Assembly: GCA_037133475.1 (NCBI GenBank)
Contig: JBAXOB010000022.1
Coordinates: 1-64,000, forward strand
DNA length: 64,000 bases
DNA from: CAIVAT01 sp037133475
Lineage (GTDB): Bacteria > Bacteroidota > Bacteroidia > Bacteroidales > FEN-979
Direction of reading: 5' to 3'
The notes beneath the pieces were generated by a model that was not told the DNA's origin, ran no database searches, and saw nothing but the letters and a program-made list of their open reading frames with translations. The position numbers were made by a program, and so were the translations under genes. Position 1 is the stretch's first letter; each line of letters begins with the position of its first letter. Below are positions 52,658 to 60,710 of this stretch, in pieces.

Positions 52658-55174
52658 ATGAAACACCCTCTTTTACTGTCGCTTCTGCTATTCCTGATAA
52701 CGCTCACCTCAGCCTTCTCCCAGGAGCAATATACGGTTTCGGGCAGGGTCATTGATCTGAAAACCCGCGAATCGCTTGCCTTTGTCAATATCATCATCAA
52801 CAACAGCAATACCGGGGGAACCACCGATATCGACGGGAAGTTCCGCCTCCGGTCGGCTGTCCCGGTAAAAACCATCCTGTTATCCTACGTGGGATACGAG
52901 CCAAAAAAGGTAGCCATTGGCAGCCGTACGAAAGACCTCCTGGTTGAGATGGTCCGCAAAGAGATCGACCTGCAGGAGGTCGAGATCCTTCCCGGCATTA
53001 ACCCTGCCCACCGCATTATCCGCAATGTCATTGACCACCGCGACATCAACGACCCTGAAAAGGTGAAGAGCTTTTCCTATACCGCCTACGATAAAACCGT
53101 GATGACCCTGAACCTCGACACGGCGCTGAAGGGCGACTTTTCGGCCCTTGTCGACACCACGCTGGTGCCGCATATGAAAGGGATGAACGACGACTTCACC
53201 CTCAAGCCCGATTCGGTAAAAAAGGACTCTTCCCGGAAAGATTCCGCCATCCGCGAGATCGAGAAACTGGTCAGCAGCCAGTACCTCTTCCTGATGGAAA
53301 ATGTGACCAAACGGAAATTCATGGCCCCCGACAGGAACTATAACAAGGTGATCGCCACCAAGATGTCGGGGTTCAAAGACCCGATCATGGTTTTTCTTTC
53401 AACCCAGATCCAGTCGTTCTCCTTCTACAAACCCTTTATCTCGATCATGATGAAGGATTATATCAACCCCATTGGCAGCGGCAGTTTCAGCAAATATTTC
53501 TTCAAACTTGAAGACACCATCTATTCCGGCCGGGACAGTGTTTTCATCATCTCCTTCCGGCCAAGGAAAGGAACCAACTTCGACGGGATGAAGGGGGTTG
53601 TCGCCATCAATTCCCACAACTGGGCCATCCAGAATGTGAATGCGGAACCTGTCAGGGGTTTCGGCGGGATGAAGATCAGGATCCACCAGATGTATGAACT
53701 CATCGACGGCAGCCAGTGGTTCCCGGTGCAGCTCAATACCGACATCGCCTTCAACAATGTCACGGCCGGGAAATACAAGGCCGTCGGCTCGGGCCGCAGC
53801 TATATCCGCGACATCGTGCTGAACCCCGACCTGGTAAGGCGTGAATTCAACCACCTGGATATTGAGGTTGATAAGGATGCCACCACCCGCAGCGAACCCT
53901 TCTGGAACCAGTACCGGGTCGACAGCCTGAGCCGGAAGGACCGGCAGACCTACAAGGTGCTCGACAGCATCGGCAAGGCGCAGAATTTCGACAAGACGGC
54001 CCGCAACCTCCAGACCATCCTCACCGGAAGGATCCCGTGGGGGGTGATCGACCTCGACATCAACCGCTTCCTCAATTACAACACCTACGAGGGACTTGTG
54101 GTTGGCGCCGGCATCCATTCGAACGACCGTCTTGCCGACTGGTTCAAGGTCGGCGGTTTTTACCAGTATGCCTTTGGCATCTCCACCTCGAAGTACGGCG
54201 GTGATGTCAGCCTGCTGGCAAGCCGGCGCCATGATGTCACCCTGTCGGCTGCCTGCAGCTACGACCTGGTCGAATCGGGCGGACTGCGTTTTCCCCAAGA
54301 CAACGAGTCGATCCTGTCGGGAAACTTCAGGCAGCTGCTGTTGACAAAGCTCGACCGCGTTGAAAATTTCAACTTCTCCCTGGGATTCAGGGCCTTCAGA
54401 TATATGCTGTTCAACGCAGGCATCAGCCGCGATTTCAAAACCTCCTCAACCTATGACCTGGCCACACCGGTAGGAGATGCCGTCATCCTGGAAGACCAGT
54501 TCCGCTTTACCACGGTCACAGCCGGGTTTAAGTGGGCCTATGGGGAAAAGTTCATCCAGACCATTAAAAACAAGATCTCGATGGGCACGAAATACCCTGT
54601 GGTCTGGCTCCAGTACACCCGGGGGATTAAAAACCTTCTTGACGGGGAATATGATTATGACCGGTTCGACCTGAAGATACGCAAGACATTCAACCTTAAA
54701 TACATTGGAAAACTGACCATCCAGTTCAATGGCGGGTATGTTGACCAGCCCATTCCCGCATGCAACCTCTACTATGCCCCCGCCAGCTACCGCGTGGTCA
54801 CCATTTTCGCACCTAACAGTTTCGCCACCATGCGCAACAATGAATTTCTTTCGGACAAATACACCTCGCTTTACCTGTACCACGACTTCGGGCGCCTGCT
54901 TTTCAAGGGGGCGCGCGGGTTTCATCCCAAATTCGCCCTCTCGCAGAACATTGGATTCGGATGGCTCGGCCACAAGGAACGATACAGCCATAACATCCTC
55001 CAGCCGAAAGAGATGAACCTGGGCTACTACGAATCGGGGCTGCTCATCAACAACCTGCTGAACCTGAGCCTGTACAACCTTGGCATTGGCGCCTTTTACC
55101 GCTGGGGCCCCTACTCCATGCCCAATGCCTGGGACAACTTCGGCGCAAAAATCACGCTGATGTTCCCCTTCTAG
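52658..55174 (+). CDS. DUF5686/carboxypeptidase-regulatory-like outer-membrane protein (838 aa)
   Basis: A signal peptide (MKHPLLLSLLLFLITLTSAFSQ) is followed by a carboxypeptidase-regulatory-like beta domain at about 25-105 (YTVSGRVIDLKTRESLAFVNIII...GGTTDIDGKFRLRS...ILLSYVGYEPKKV). The middle and C-terminal region (about 110-838) match the DUF5686 type: INPAHRIIRNVIDHRDINDPEKVKSFSYTAYDK, then many beta strands ending in an aromatic F, ITLMFPF, as in outer-membrane beta barrels. I infer an outer-membrane protein; the substrate is unknown. It has no partner SusD. The gene stands alone with its own -7 element. Confidence 0.82.
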   Translation: MKHPLLLSLLLFLITLTSAFSQEQYTVSGRVIDLKTRESLAFVNIIINNSNTGGTTDIDGKFRLRSAVPVKTILLSYVGYEPKKVAIGSRTKDLLVEMVRKEIDLQEVEILPGINPAHRIIRNVIDHRDINDPEKVKSFSYTAYDKTVMTLNLDTALKGDFSALVDTTLVPHMKGMNDDFTLKPDSVKKDSSRKDSAIREIEKLVSSQYLFLMENVTKRKFMAPDRNYNKVIATKMSGFKDPIMVFLSTQIQSFSFYKPFISIMMKDYINPIGSGSFSKYFFKLEDTIYSGRDSVFIISFRPRKGTNFDGMKGVVAINSHNWAIQNVNAEPVRGFGGMKIRIHQMYELIDGSQWFPVQLNTDIAFNNVTAGKYKAVGSGRSYIRDIVLNPDLVRREFNHLDIEVDKDATTRSEPFWNQYRVDSLSRKDRQTYKVLDSIGKAQNFDKTARNLQTILTGRIPWGVIDLDINRFLNYNTYEGLVVGAGIHSNDRLADWFKVGGFYQYAFGISTSKYGGDVSLLASRRHDVTLSAACSYDLVESGGLRFPQDNESILSGNFRQLLLTKLDRVENFNFSLGFRAFRYMLFNAGISRDFKTSSTYDLATPVGDAVILEDQFRFTTVTAGFKWAYGEKFIQTIKNKISMGTKYPVVWLQYTRGIKNLLDGEYDYDRFDLKIRKTFNLKYIGKLTIQFNGGYVDQPIPACNLYYAPASYRVVTIFAPNSFATMRNNEFLSDKYTSLYLYHDFGRLLFKGARGFHPKFALSQNIGFGWLGHKERYSHNILQPKEMNLGYYESGLLINNLLNLSLYNLGIGAFYRWGPYSMPNAWDNFGAKITLMFPF

Positions 55175-55292
55175 GGAGGGCCGATCCGGTTACAATCTCA
55201 GGATGATTACTGTTATTTCAGGTATTATGGTTCATGATTATTTAGACCGGATCGAAATTTCGTCCGCCCTAACGAACGTTAAATTATTTATT

Positions 55293-55300
55293 TACATTTG
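55293..55300 (+). promoter_or_regulatory. -7 promoter element of the respiratory cluster
   Basis: TACATTTG is an exact TAnnTTTG match, 28 bp upstream of the chosen FeS gene ATG (55329). It also rules out translation from an upstream in-frame ATG at 55203. Confidence 0.5.
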
Positions 55301-55328
55301 TGCATATAATTTCCACAAGAATCTGAAT

Positions 55329-56300
55329 ATGGAAGAAAACAATAATACCCACATACCCGACGATCCTGAAAAATCAAAAGGCTCTACCCGTCGCAACTTT
55401 CTGAAAAACCTCGGCCTTGCCGGTGTAGGTGTTGCAACAGGCGCGGCTGCGCTTTATTCGGGTCACATTTTCGAGGCCAAGAAGGAGGCTACAGGCGAGA
55501 GCAAGGTCCTGCTGACCCAGGATGGCAAGCTGGTTTCGGTCGACTCCCTGGAGATCAAATCACATGAAAAAACAGGGGAGGATCTCCGTGAATCGCAAAG
55601 CCGCGAAGGTATCCCGGGCCGCCGCTGGGTCATGGTGACCGACCTGTCGAAGTGCCGCAATGCCCGCAAATGCATCAACGCCTGCCAGGATGCGCACCAG
55701 CTGCGCCCCGAGCAATATCATATGAATACGCTGCAGATGCAGGATACGCCCAACACGGCGCCCTACAACATGCCGAAAAACTGCCAGCACTGCGACAACC
55801 CTCCGTGTGTGGCCGTCTGCCCGGTTGATGCCACCTACAAACGCCCCGACGGCATTGTGCTTATCGAAAACGACCGGTGCATCGGCTGCCGCTTCTGCAT
55901 GGCCGCCTGCCCCTATTCCGCCAGGATCTTCAACTGGCTCGAACCGAAGGATGCCGCCGCCCACCAGGGCCAGGAATATAACGCCGAACTGAATGTCCCG
56001 CAGAAACTGGGAACCATCTCAAAATGCCTCTTCAGCGCCGACCGCCTTCGTGAAGGCAAATTACCCTATTGCGTGGAAGCCTGCCCCAACGGCGTTTACT
56101 ATTTCGGCGATGAAAATGAAGATGCGGTGACCAACGGCACGACCAAGGAGACCGTCAGGCTGAGCAAGCTGCTCCGCGACAACGGCGGTTACCAGCTGAT
56201 GCCCGAGCTGGGCACCAAACCACGGGTTTATTATCTCCCGCCAAAGAACCGGCTATTCCCGTTTGAAGAAGCAAAAGATGCAACCCCTGAAAAAGTTTAA
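55329..56300 (+). CDS. Tat-exported four-cluster ferredoxin-like FeS subunit (323 aa)
   Basis: A twin-arginine signal TRRNFLKNLGLAGVG (about 19-33) predicts periplasmic export of a folded protein. The cofactor motifs are KCRNARKCINACQDAH (near 110), CQHCDNPPCVAVCPVDA (near 152), CIGCRFCMAACPYSA (near 183) and CVEACPNGV (near 247), as in NrfC/PsrB-type subunits. The ATG at 55329 is chosen because the -7 element lies between it and an earlier in-frame ATG at 55203. The stop overlaps the NrfD-like start by one base (TAATG). In its families this subunit passes electrons between a membrane quinol protein and a catalytic subunit; here no molybdopterin subunit is adjacent. Confidence 0.87.
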   Translation: MEENNNTHIPDDPEKSKGSTRRNFLKNLGLAGVGVATGAAALYSGHIFEAKKEATGESKVLLTQDGKLVSVDSLEIKSHEKTGEDLRESQSREGIPGRRWVMVTDLSKCRNARKCINACQDAHQLRPEQYHMNTLQMQDTPNTAPYNMPKNCQHCDNPPCVAVCPVDATYKRPDGIVLIENDRCIGCRFCMAACPYSARIFNWLEPKDAAAHQGQEYNAELNVPQKLGTISKCLFSADRLREGKLPYCVEACPNGVYYFGDENEDAVTNGTTKETVRLSKLLRDNGGYQLMPELGTKPRVYYLPPKNRLFPFEEAKDATPEKV

Positions 56301-57628
56301 TGACCATGGATGACAACAACCTGACCTTTGACAAAATCACCAGCGATCTCACCCACCACATCAGGATCAATAAGGGTTTCCTGATCTGGATGGGCCTCCT
56401 TACCGTCGCGCTGGTTGCCTGCCTGTATGCCTATTCCCTCCAGTTGCGCACCGGACTGGGTGTGGCCGGAATCCGCGATTATGTGACGTGGGGGCTTTAC
56501 CTGTCCAACTTCGTCTTTTTCGTGGCAGCCAGCCTGATCGGCATGCTGGTCAGCGCCGTCCTTGGACTGATCGGCATGAAATGGATCACCCCGATTACCC
56601 GCATCGCCGAAACCATCGCCGTGGCCTTTGCCGCCGTGGCCGGGCTGGTGATCGTATCAGATATGGGACGCCCCGAACGGCTCGCCTATGTCTTCATCTA
56701 TGGCCGCCCCCAGTCGCCCATCCTCTGGGATGTGACCGTGATCATCACCTACTTCGTGCTCAGCCTGCTGCTGCTGTACCTGCCGATGATCGCCGATATG
56801 GCGATTATCCACCGCAAGGTTGAAAAACTGCCGTCGTGGCTCAGGGTGATCTATAGAAGCCTGTCGCTGAACTTCACCGACAACCCCGCCCAGAACAAGA
56901 TCATCAGCCGGTCGATCCGCATCCTGCTCATCCTGCTGGTCCCTGCAGCCCTTTCGATCCACACCGTCACCTCCTGGCTCTTTGCCGTCACCTCCCGCGC
57001 AGGCTGGAACAGTTCCATCTTCGGCCCTTACTTCGTCTCCGGCGCCTTCGTCGCAGGCGCTGCCGCCGTGATCATCGCCATGTTCTTCTTCCGGAAAAAC
57101 TATAAACTCGAAAATTACCTTACCGAACTTCATTTCGACAATATGGGAAAGGTACTGGCTACCGTTTCCATGGTATATCTCTACTTTAACCTCAACGAGT
57201 TCCTGGTGCCGGGATATAAACTCCAGCGGGCCGATGCCATTCACCTGGCCGAACTCTTCACCGGCAAGGATGCCCTTATGTTCTGGCTGGTCCAGGTTGG
57301 AGGACTCATCCTCCCGATCCTGCTCCTGCTCTTCCGTTACTTCCGCAAACCGTTGCCGATCCTGGTCATCTCCATCGTCGTGCTGGTCGCTGCCTGGTTC
57401 AAACGCTACCTGATCGTGATCCCGACACAGGAACATCCCTTCCTGCCCATCCAGCATGTACCGCATAACTTCATGGTCTATTCGCCAACGCTGATAGAAT
57501 CGATGATCACCATCGCCCCCTTTATCCTGGTGCTGATGATCATCACCGTCATCTCCAAGTTCTTCCCCGTGATCCCGCTGCATGAAACGGCCGTGGAAAA
57601 GGGGGTGGAGCATGTTAAGTTTGAATGA
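56300..57628 (+). CDS. NrfD/ActC-like integral membrane quinol-interacting subunit (442 aa)
   Basis: About ten hydrophobic helices cover the protein. Characteristic NrfD-family segments are DYVTWGLYLSNFVFFVAAS (near 55-72), LVIVSDMGRPERLAYVF (near 117-133) and PAALSIHTVTSWLFAVTSRAGWNSSIFGPYFVSGAFVAGAAAVI (near 215-256). Such proteins form the membrane anchor of PsrABC and of alternative complex III, and hold the menaquinol site. It begins with ATG overlapping the FeS stop. Its stop codon is the start of an octamer repeat array, and the next gene is a cytochrome c. No gene for the usual molybdopterin or pentaheme subunit is present. Confidence 0.88.
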   Translation: MTMDDNNLTFDKITSDLTHHIRINKGFLIWMGLLTVALVACLYAYSLQLRTGLGVAGIRDYVTWGLYLSNFVFFVAASLIGMLVSAVLGLIGMKWITPITRIAETIAVAFAAVAGLVIVSDMGRPERLAYVFIYGRPQSPILWDVTVIITYFVLSLLLLYLPMIADMAIIHRKVEKLPSWLRVIYRSLSLNFTDNPAQNKIISRSIRILLILLVPAALSIHTVTSWLFAVTSRAGWNSSIFGPYFVSGAFVAGAAAVIIAMFFFRKNYKLENYLTELHFDNMGKVLATVSMVYLYFNLNEFLVPGYKLQRADAIHLAELFTGKDALMFWLVQVGGLILPILLLLFRYFRKPLPILVISIVVLVAAWFKRYLIVIPTQEHPFLPIQHVPHNFMVYSPTLIESMITIAPFILVLMIITVISKFFPVIPLHETAVEKGVEHVKFE

Positions 57629-57745
57629 AGGAATGCAGGAATGAAGGAATGCAGGAATGCAGGAATGCAGGAATGCTGGAATGCTGGAATGCAGGAATGC
57701 AGGAATGCTGGAATGCTGGAATGCAGGAAATAAAAATAATGCAGA
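57629..57745 (+). repeat. Octamer microsatellite (GGAATGCA/GGAATGCT) downstream of the NrfD-like gene
   Basis: The array begins within the NrfD-like stop codon region and has about thirteen 8-bp units, mainly GGAATGCA and GGAATGCT, ending in AAATAAAAATAATGCAG. The glyA array (44011-44258) shares the AATGCAGG unit and a similar AAAATAATGCAGG segment. All frames stay open, so the following cytochrome gene would gain a false N-terminal extension if start 57625 were used. Confidence 0.85.
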
Positions 57746-57789
57746 AAACAGACAGGAATTACTTAGTACAACAATATAAGCTTAGTCCT

Positions 57790-58698
57790 ATGCATTTTAA
57801 GAAACATTTTTTTCTCCTATTGATTTTCGCTGCAACGGTTGGGGTGCGGGTTTCAGGGCAGACGTGGATTGTTCCCGACGATCAGAAAGCAGTGACGGCG
57901 CCGGCGAAATTCACCCCGGAGATGCAGAAACAGGGAGAGGTGATCTACACCAAGAACTGCCAGTCGTGCCATGGCCTCCCGGGAAAGGATAACTGGGTCA
58001 AACAGCTTGTGCCGCCGCCGGGCGACCTGGCAAAAGAAAAGGCACAGAAGCAAACCGACGGGGAGATCTTCTTCAGGATCACGACCGGGAAGGCGCCGAT
58101 GCCCGAATTCCGCAACATAATCCCCGAAGAGGACCGCTGGTCGGTGATCGCCTTCCTGCGTTCGTTCAACCCGAAATATATCCAGCCTGCGCCCAAGGCC
58201 CTGGCAACCTTTTCGGGCAGGATCGTCACCCTGGCCATGCAATACAGCGACCCGATGAAAAAAATCGTGGTAACTGCCCGTGAGAAACTTAAGGACAACG
58301 ACAAGGCGCCGGCAGCCGGTATCGAGGTGATGCTCTATGTTAAGCGCTATTTCGGAGCCATGCAGGTGGGCGAGATGAGAACCACCAATGCCGGCGGCGA
58401 AGCCACCTTTGAATTCCCCGCCGACCTGCCCGGGAATGGCACCGGCAGTGTCGAACTTACAGCCCGGGTCAACGATCCCAAAAACCAGATGAAAACCACA
58501 CCCGTCAAGGCTTCATTTACCATCGGCGTCCCGACAAACCGCCCCGGTCTTACCGAAACCCGCGCCTGGTGGTCCACCCGCGGCCACGCGCCCATCGCGC
58601 TCCTGCTTACCTATGCTTTCGCCTTCGCGATCGTATGGGGGCTCATCCTCTATATCGTGATCTCGATCCTGAAAATTAAAAAACTCAGCCACGCCTGA
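57790..58698 (+). CDS. Membrane-anchored monoheme cytochrome c with C-terminal beta domain (302 aa)
   Basis: A signal peptide (MHFKKHFFLLLIFAATVGVRVSG) starts at ATG 57790; the upstream extension to 57625 is the octamer array and is rejected. The cytochrome domain has NCQSCHGLPGKDNW (CXXCH near 58) and an axial-Met candidate GKAPMPEF near 105. A second beta-sandwich domain (about 150-245) follows, with MLYVKRYFGAMQVGEMRT and FEFPADLPGNGTGSVELTARV. A C-terminal helix (about 270-295, IALLLTYAFAFAIVWGLILY) anchors it. I infer electron transfer from the NrfD/FeS proteins to the oxidase. The cytochrome plus beta-domain fusion is unusual to my knowledge. Confidence 0.85.
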   Translation: MHFKKHFFLLLIFAATVGVRVSGQTWIVPDDQKAVTAPAKFTPEMQKQGEVIYTKNCQSCHGLPGKDNWVKQLVPPPGDLAKEKAQKQTDGEIFFRITTGKAPMPEFRNIIPEEDRWSVIAFLRSFNPKYIQPAPKALATFSGRIVTLAMQYSDPMKKIVVTAREKLKDNDKAPAAGIEVMLYVKRYFGAMQVGEMRTTNAGGEATFEFPADLPGNGTGSVELTARVNDPKNQMKTTPVKASFTIGVPTNRPGLTETRAWWSTRGHAPIALLLTYAFAFAIVWGLILYIVISILKIKKLSHA

Positions 58699-58725
58699 CC
58701 GGCCAAACACCCTAAAATCCCTGTT

Positions 58726-59358
58726 ATGAAACGTGCCCTGTTCTCCTTTTCGGTATGCTGCCTGATGGCGATTGCAGGATTTGCACAGAACAGCCAACCA
58801 AAAATACCCATGAACACTGCCCTGGTACTGATCGACATCCAGAACGACTACTTCGACAAGGGGGCTATGCCTCTCGTTGCACCCGGCCAGGCCTGTGACA
58901 ACGCCCGGCTGATCCTCGACAGGTTCAGGAAAGAGGGGGCGCTGGTAATCCATGTCAGGCATGTCGCCCAGGATCCCGCCGCTACATTTTTCCTGCCCAA
59001 CACCCCGGGCGCCGAGATCAATGTCAAGGTAAAACCCCGGCCCGAAGAGCTCGTTATCACCAAACACTATCCGAATGGCTTCCGGCAGACGGCGCTGAAC
59101 GAGGAACTTCAAAGCAGGAATATCACCAGCCTGGTGATCTGCGGCATGATGACGCATATGTGCGTGGATGCCACCACAAGGGCCGCCAGGGATTTCGGAT
59201 ACAACTGCACCCTTATCGGCGATGCCTGTGCCACGCGCGACCTGGAGGTCAACGGGCAAAAGGTAAATGCAAGGGAGGTACAGAACAGTTTTCTCGCTGC
59301 GCTGAACTCTTATTATGCTGCGGTCAAAACGACCCAACAGTATTTGGACAATAAATAA
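58726..59358 (+). CDS. Secreted isochorismatase-like cysteine hydrolase (210 aa)
   Basis: The isochorismatase-family fold has the catalytic Asp37 (LVLIDIQNDYF), Lys113 (ITKHYPNGF) and Cys146 (GMMTHMCVDATTRAA). A 28-residue N-terminal extension (MKRALFSFSVCCLMAIAGFAQ) is a signal peptide, while most family members are cytoplasmic and begin at the equivalent of M29. Families include nicotinamidases, isochorismatases and oxamate/ureidoacrylate-type hydrolases; the substrate cannot be assigned from sequence alone. It lies between the cytochrome c and DoxX-like genes in the respiratory cluster. Confidence 0.85.
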   Translation: MKRALFSFSVCCLMAIAGFAQNSQPKIPMNTALVLIDIQNDYFDKGAMPLVAPGQACDNARLILDRFRKEGALVIHVRHVAQDPAATFFLPNTPGAEINVKVKPRPEELVITKHYPNGFRQTALNEELQSRNITSLVICGMMTHMCVDATTRAARDFGYNCTLIGDACATRDLEVNGQKVNAREVQNSFLAALNSYYAAVKTTQQYLDNK

Positions 59359-59378
59359 CCGGTAACACTGCGAAAACC

Positions 59379-59780
59379 ATGAATAATGAAATCAACGGTT
59401 CAGGCATGAAACATCTCGGCACCATCGGAAGAATCCTGTTTGCCCTGCCCTTCGGTGTGATGGGGCTGAACCATTTTTTCATGTACAACTATTACGTGGG
59501 AATGGTCAGCTCCTTTATCCCCGGCGGCGGGTTTACCGTGATCATCACGGGGCTGGCACTGCTGGCCGCCTGCATTGCCATCATCCTGAAAAAACTCATC
59601 CGGATTGCCTGCCTGCTCCTCGCCCTGCTCCTGCTGATCTTCATCTGTACCATCCATATCCCGGGACTTTTTGAAAGCGCCACTGCCAACATGGCCCTCA
59701 TTGAACTGCTAAAAGACACGGCCCTTATGGGCGGCGCCCTGATGATCGCCGGGATATACAAGGAAGAAAATACAGACTAA
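59379..59780 (+). CDS. DoxX-like membrane protein (133 aa)
   Basis: The protein has four hydrophobic helices, with FGVMGLNHFFMY (near 28-39) and a GLALLAACIAIILKK segment (near 58). These fit the DoxX/DoxD-like family, which often accompanies respiratory or thiosulfate-oxidising genes. ATG 59379 and an internal ATG at 59406 are both feasible starts. The function is unknown. It lies 20 bp after the isochorismatase-like gene and 134 bp before SCO, with the second 43-bp repeat between. Confidence 0.75.
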   Translation: MNNEINGSGMKHLGTIGRILFALPFGVMGLNHFFMYNYYVGMVSSFIPGGGFTVIITGLALLAACIAIILKKLIRIACLLLALLLLIFICTIHIPGLFESATANMALIELLKDTALMGGALMIAGIYKEENTD

Positions 59781-59824
59781 TTTGCATGTTGCCGTAAAAC
59801 CGGCAAATGCCAGAAAAAAAAACT

Positions 59825-59867
59825 ATGAAATTGCCATAATCACAACGTGCATGCAAACCGTGAATGA
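59825..59867 (+). repeat. 43-bp dispersed repeat, copy 2
   Basis: It begins ATGAAATTGCCATAATCACA and ends TGCATGCAAACCGTGAATGA, matching the minus-strand copy at 5011-5053 with two mismatches. It lies 47 bp upstream of the SCO start codon on the same strand. The other copy is 33 bp upstream of the sensor kinase in opposite orientation. Confidence 0.75.
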
Positions 59868-59914
59868 TAATTTATGGCTATTCCATGTGACCCGGAAAAA
59901 ATAAATATTATCAC

Positions 59915-60706
59915 ATGAAAAACAAACTTTTCGGATTTGCTCTCCTGATGCTGTGCATCGCCTGGCTGTTTCCCGTCACGGTTTTCGCGCAGGAGAGCCG
60001 TGCCGACGAACCGGGGGTGATCGAGCATCTTGATACCGTTATCCCCGCGGGCGCAACCTTCTTCAACGACCAGGGCCAGCCGGTTCAGCTCAGATCGCTG
60101 ATTCAAAAACCGACGATCCTTGCCCTGGTCTATTACGACTGCATGGGGGTCTGCCCGACCCTGCTCTCGGGCGTATCGGATGCCATTGAACACATGGGCC
60201 TCGAACTGGGTAAGGATTTCCAGGTGGTGACGGTGAGTTTCAACACCGACGACACACCGGCAAAATCGCTGGCCAAGAAGCCGAACTTCCTGCGCGAACA
60301 CAGCAGGCCGCATGCCGCCGGCTGGCAGTTTCTCACGGGCGACAGCGCCAACATCCATTCCCTCACCAACGCCGTGGGCTTTATCTTCCAGCGCAGCGGG
60401 AACGACTTCATGCATCCCGCCTGTATCATCGTCCTGAGCCCGCAGGGAAAGGTGACCCGCTACCTGTACGGCACCTCTTATCTCCCCTTTGATGTCAAAA
60501 TGGCCATCGTCGAGGCACAGAAGGGATTGTCGAGACCCACCATCAACCGCGTGCTGGAATATTGCTTCAGCTACGATCCCGAAGGGAGGAAATACACCCT
60601 CCAGGTGACCAAAATCACCGCCACCGTTATTATTTTCTTTGCCCTTTTGCTTTTTATAGTTCTTATTGTCCGGACATCCCGGAAAAAAACGAAAACACAA
60701 AACTGA
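59915..60706 (+). CDS. SCO1/SenC-type copper chaperone (263 aa)
   Basis: A signal peptide (hydrophobic about 8-25) precedes a thioredoxin-like SCO domain. The copper-binding motif is CMGVC (Cys76 and Cys80, C-x3-C), with the ligand His in NDFMHPACIIVLSP near 169. A C-terminal helix (about 232-253) anchors it to the membrane. SCO proteins deliver copper to the CuA site of subunit II. It directly precedes subunit I with only 4 bp between. The start is the ATG at 59915. Confidence 0.92.
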   Translation: MKNKLFGFALLMLCIAWLFPVTVFAQESRADEPGVIEHLDTVIPAGATFFNDQGQPVQLRSLIQKPTILALVYYDCMGVCPTLLSGVSDAIEHMGLELGKDFQVVTVSFNTDDTPAKSLAKKPNFLREHSRPHAAGWQFLTGDSANIHSLTNAVGFIFQRSGNDFMHPACIIVLSPQGKVTRYLYGTSYLPFDVKMAIVEAQKGLSRPTINRVLEYCFSYDPEGRKYTLQVTKITATVIIFFALLLFIVLIVRTSRKKTKTQN

Positions 60707-60710
60707 TAAT

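Noticed and set aside
57625..57789. N-terminal extension of the cytochrome c
   Set aside because: It is octamer repeat sequence; a proper signal peptide begins at 57790.
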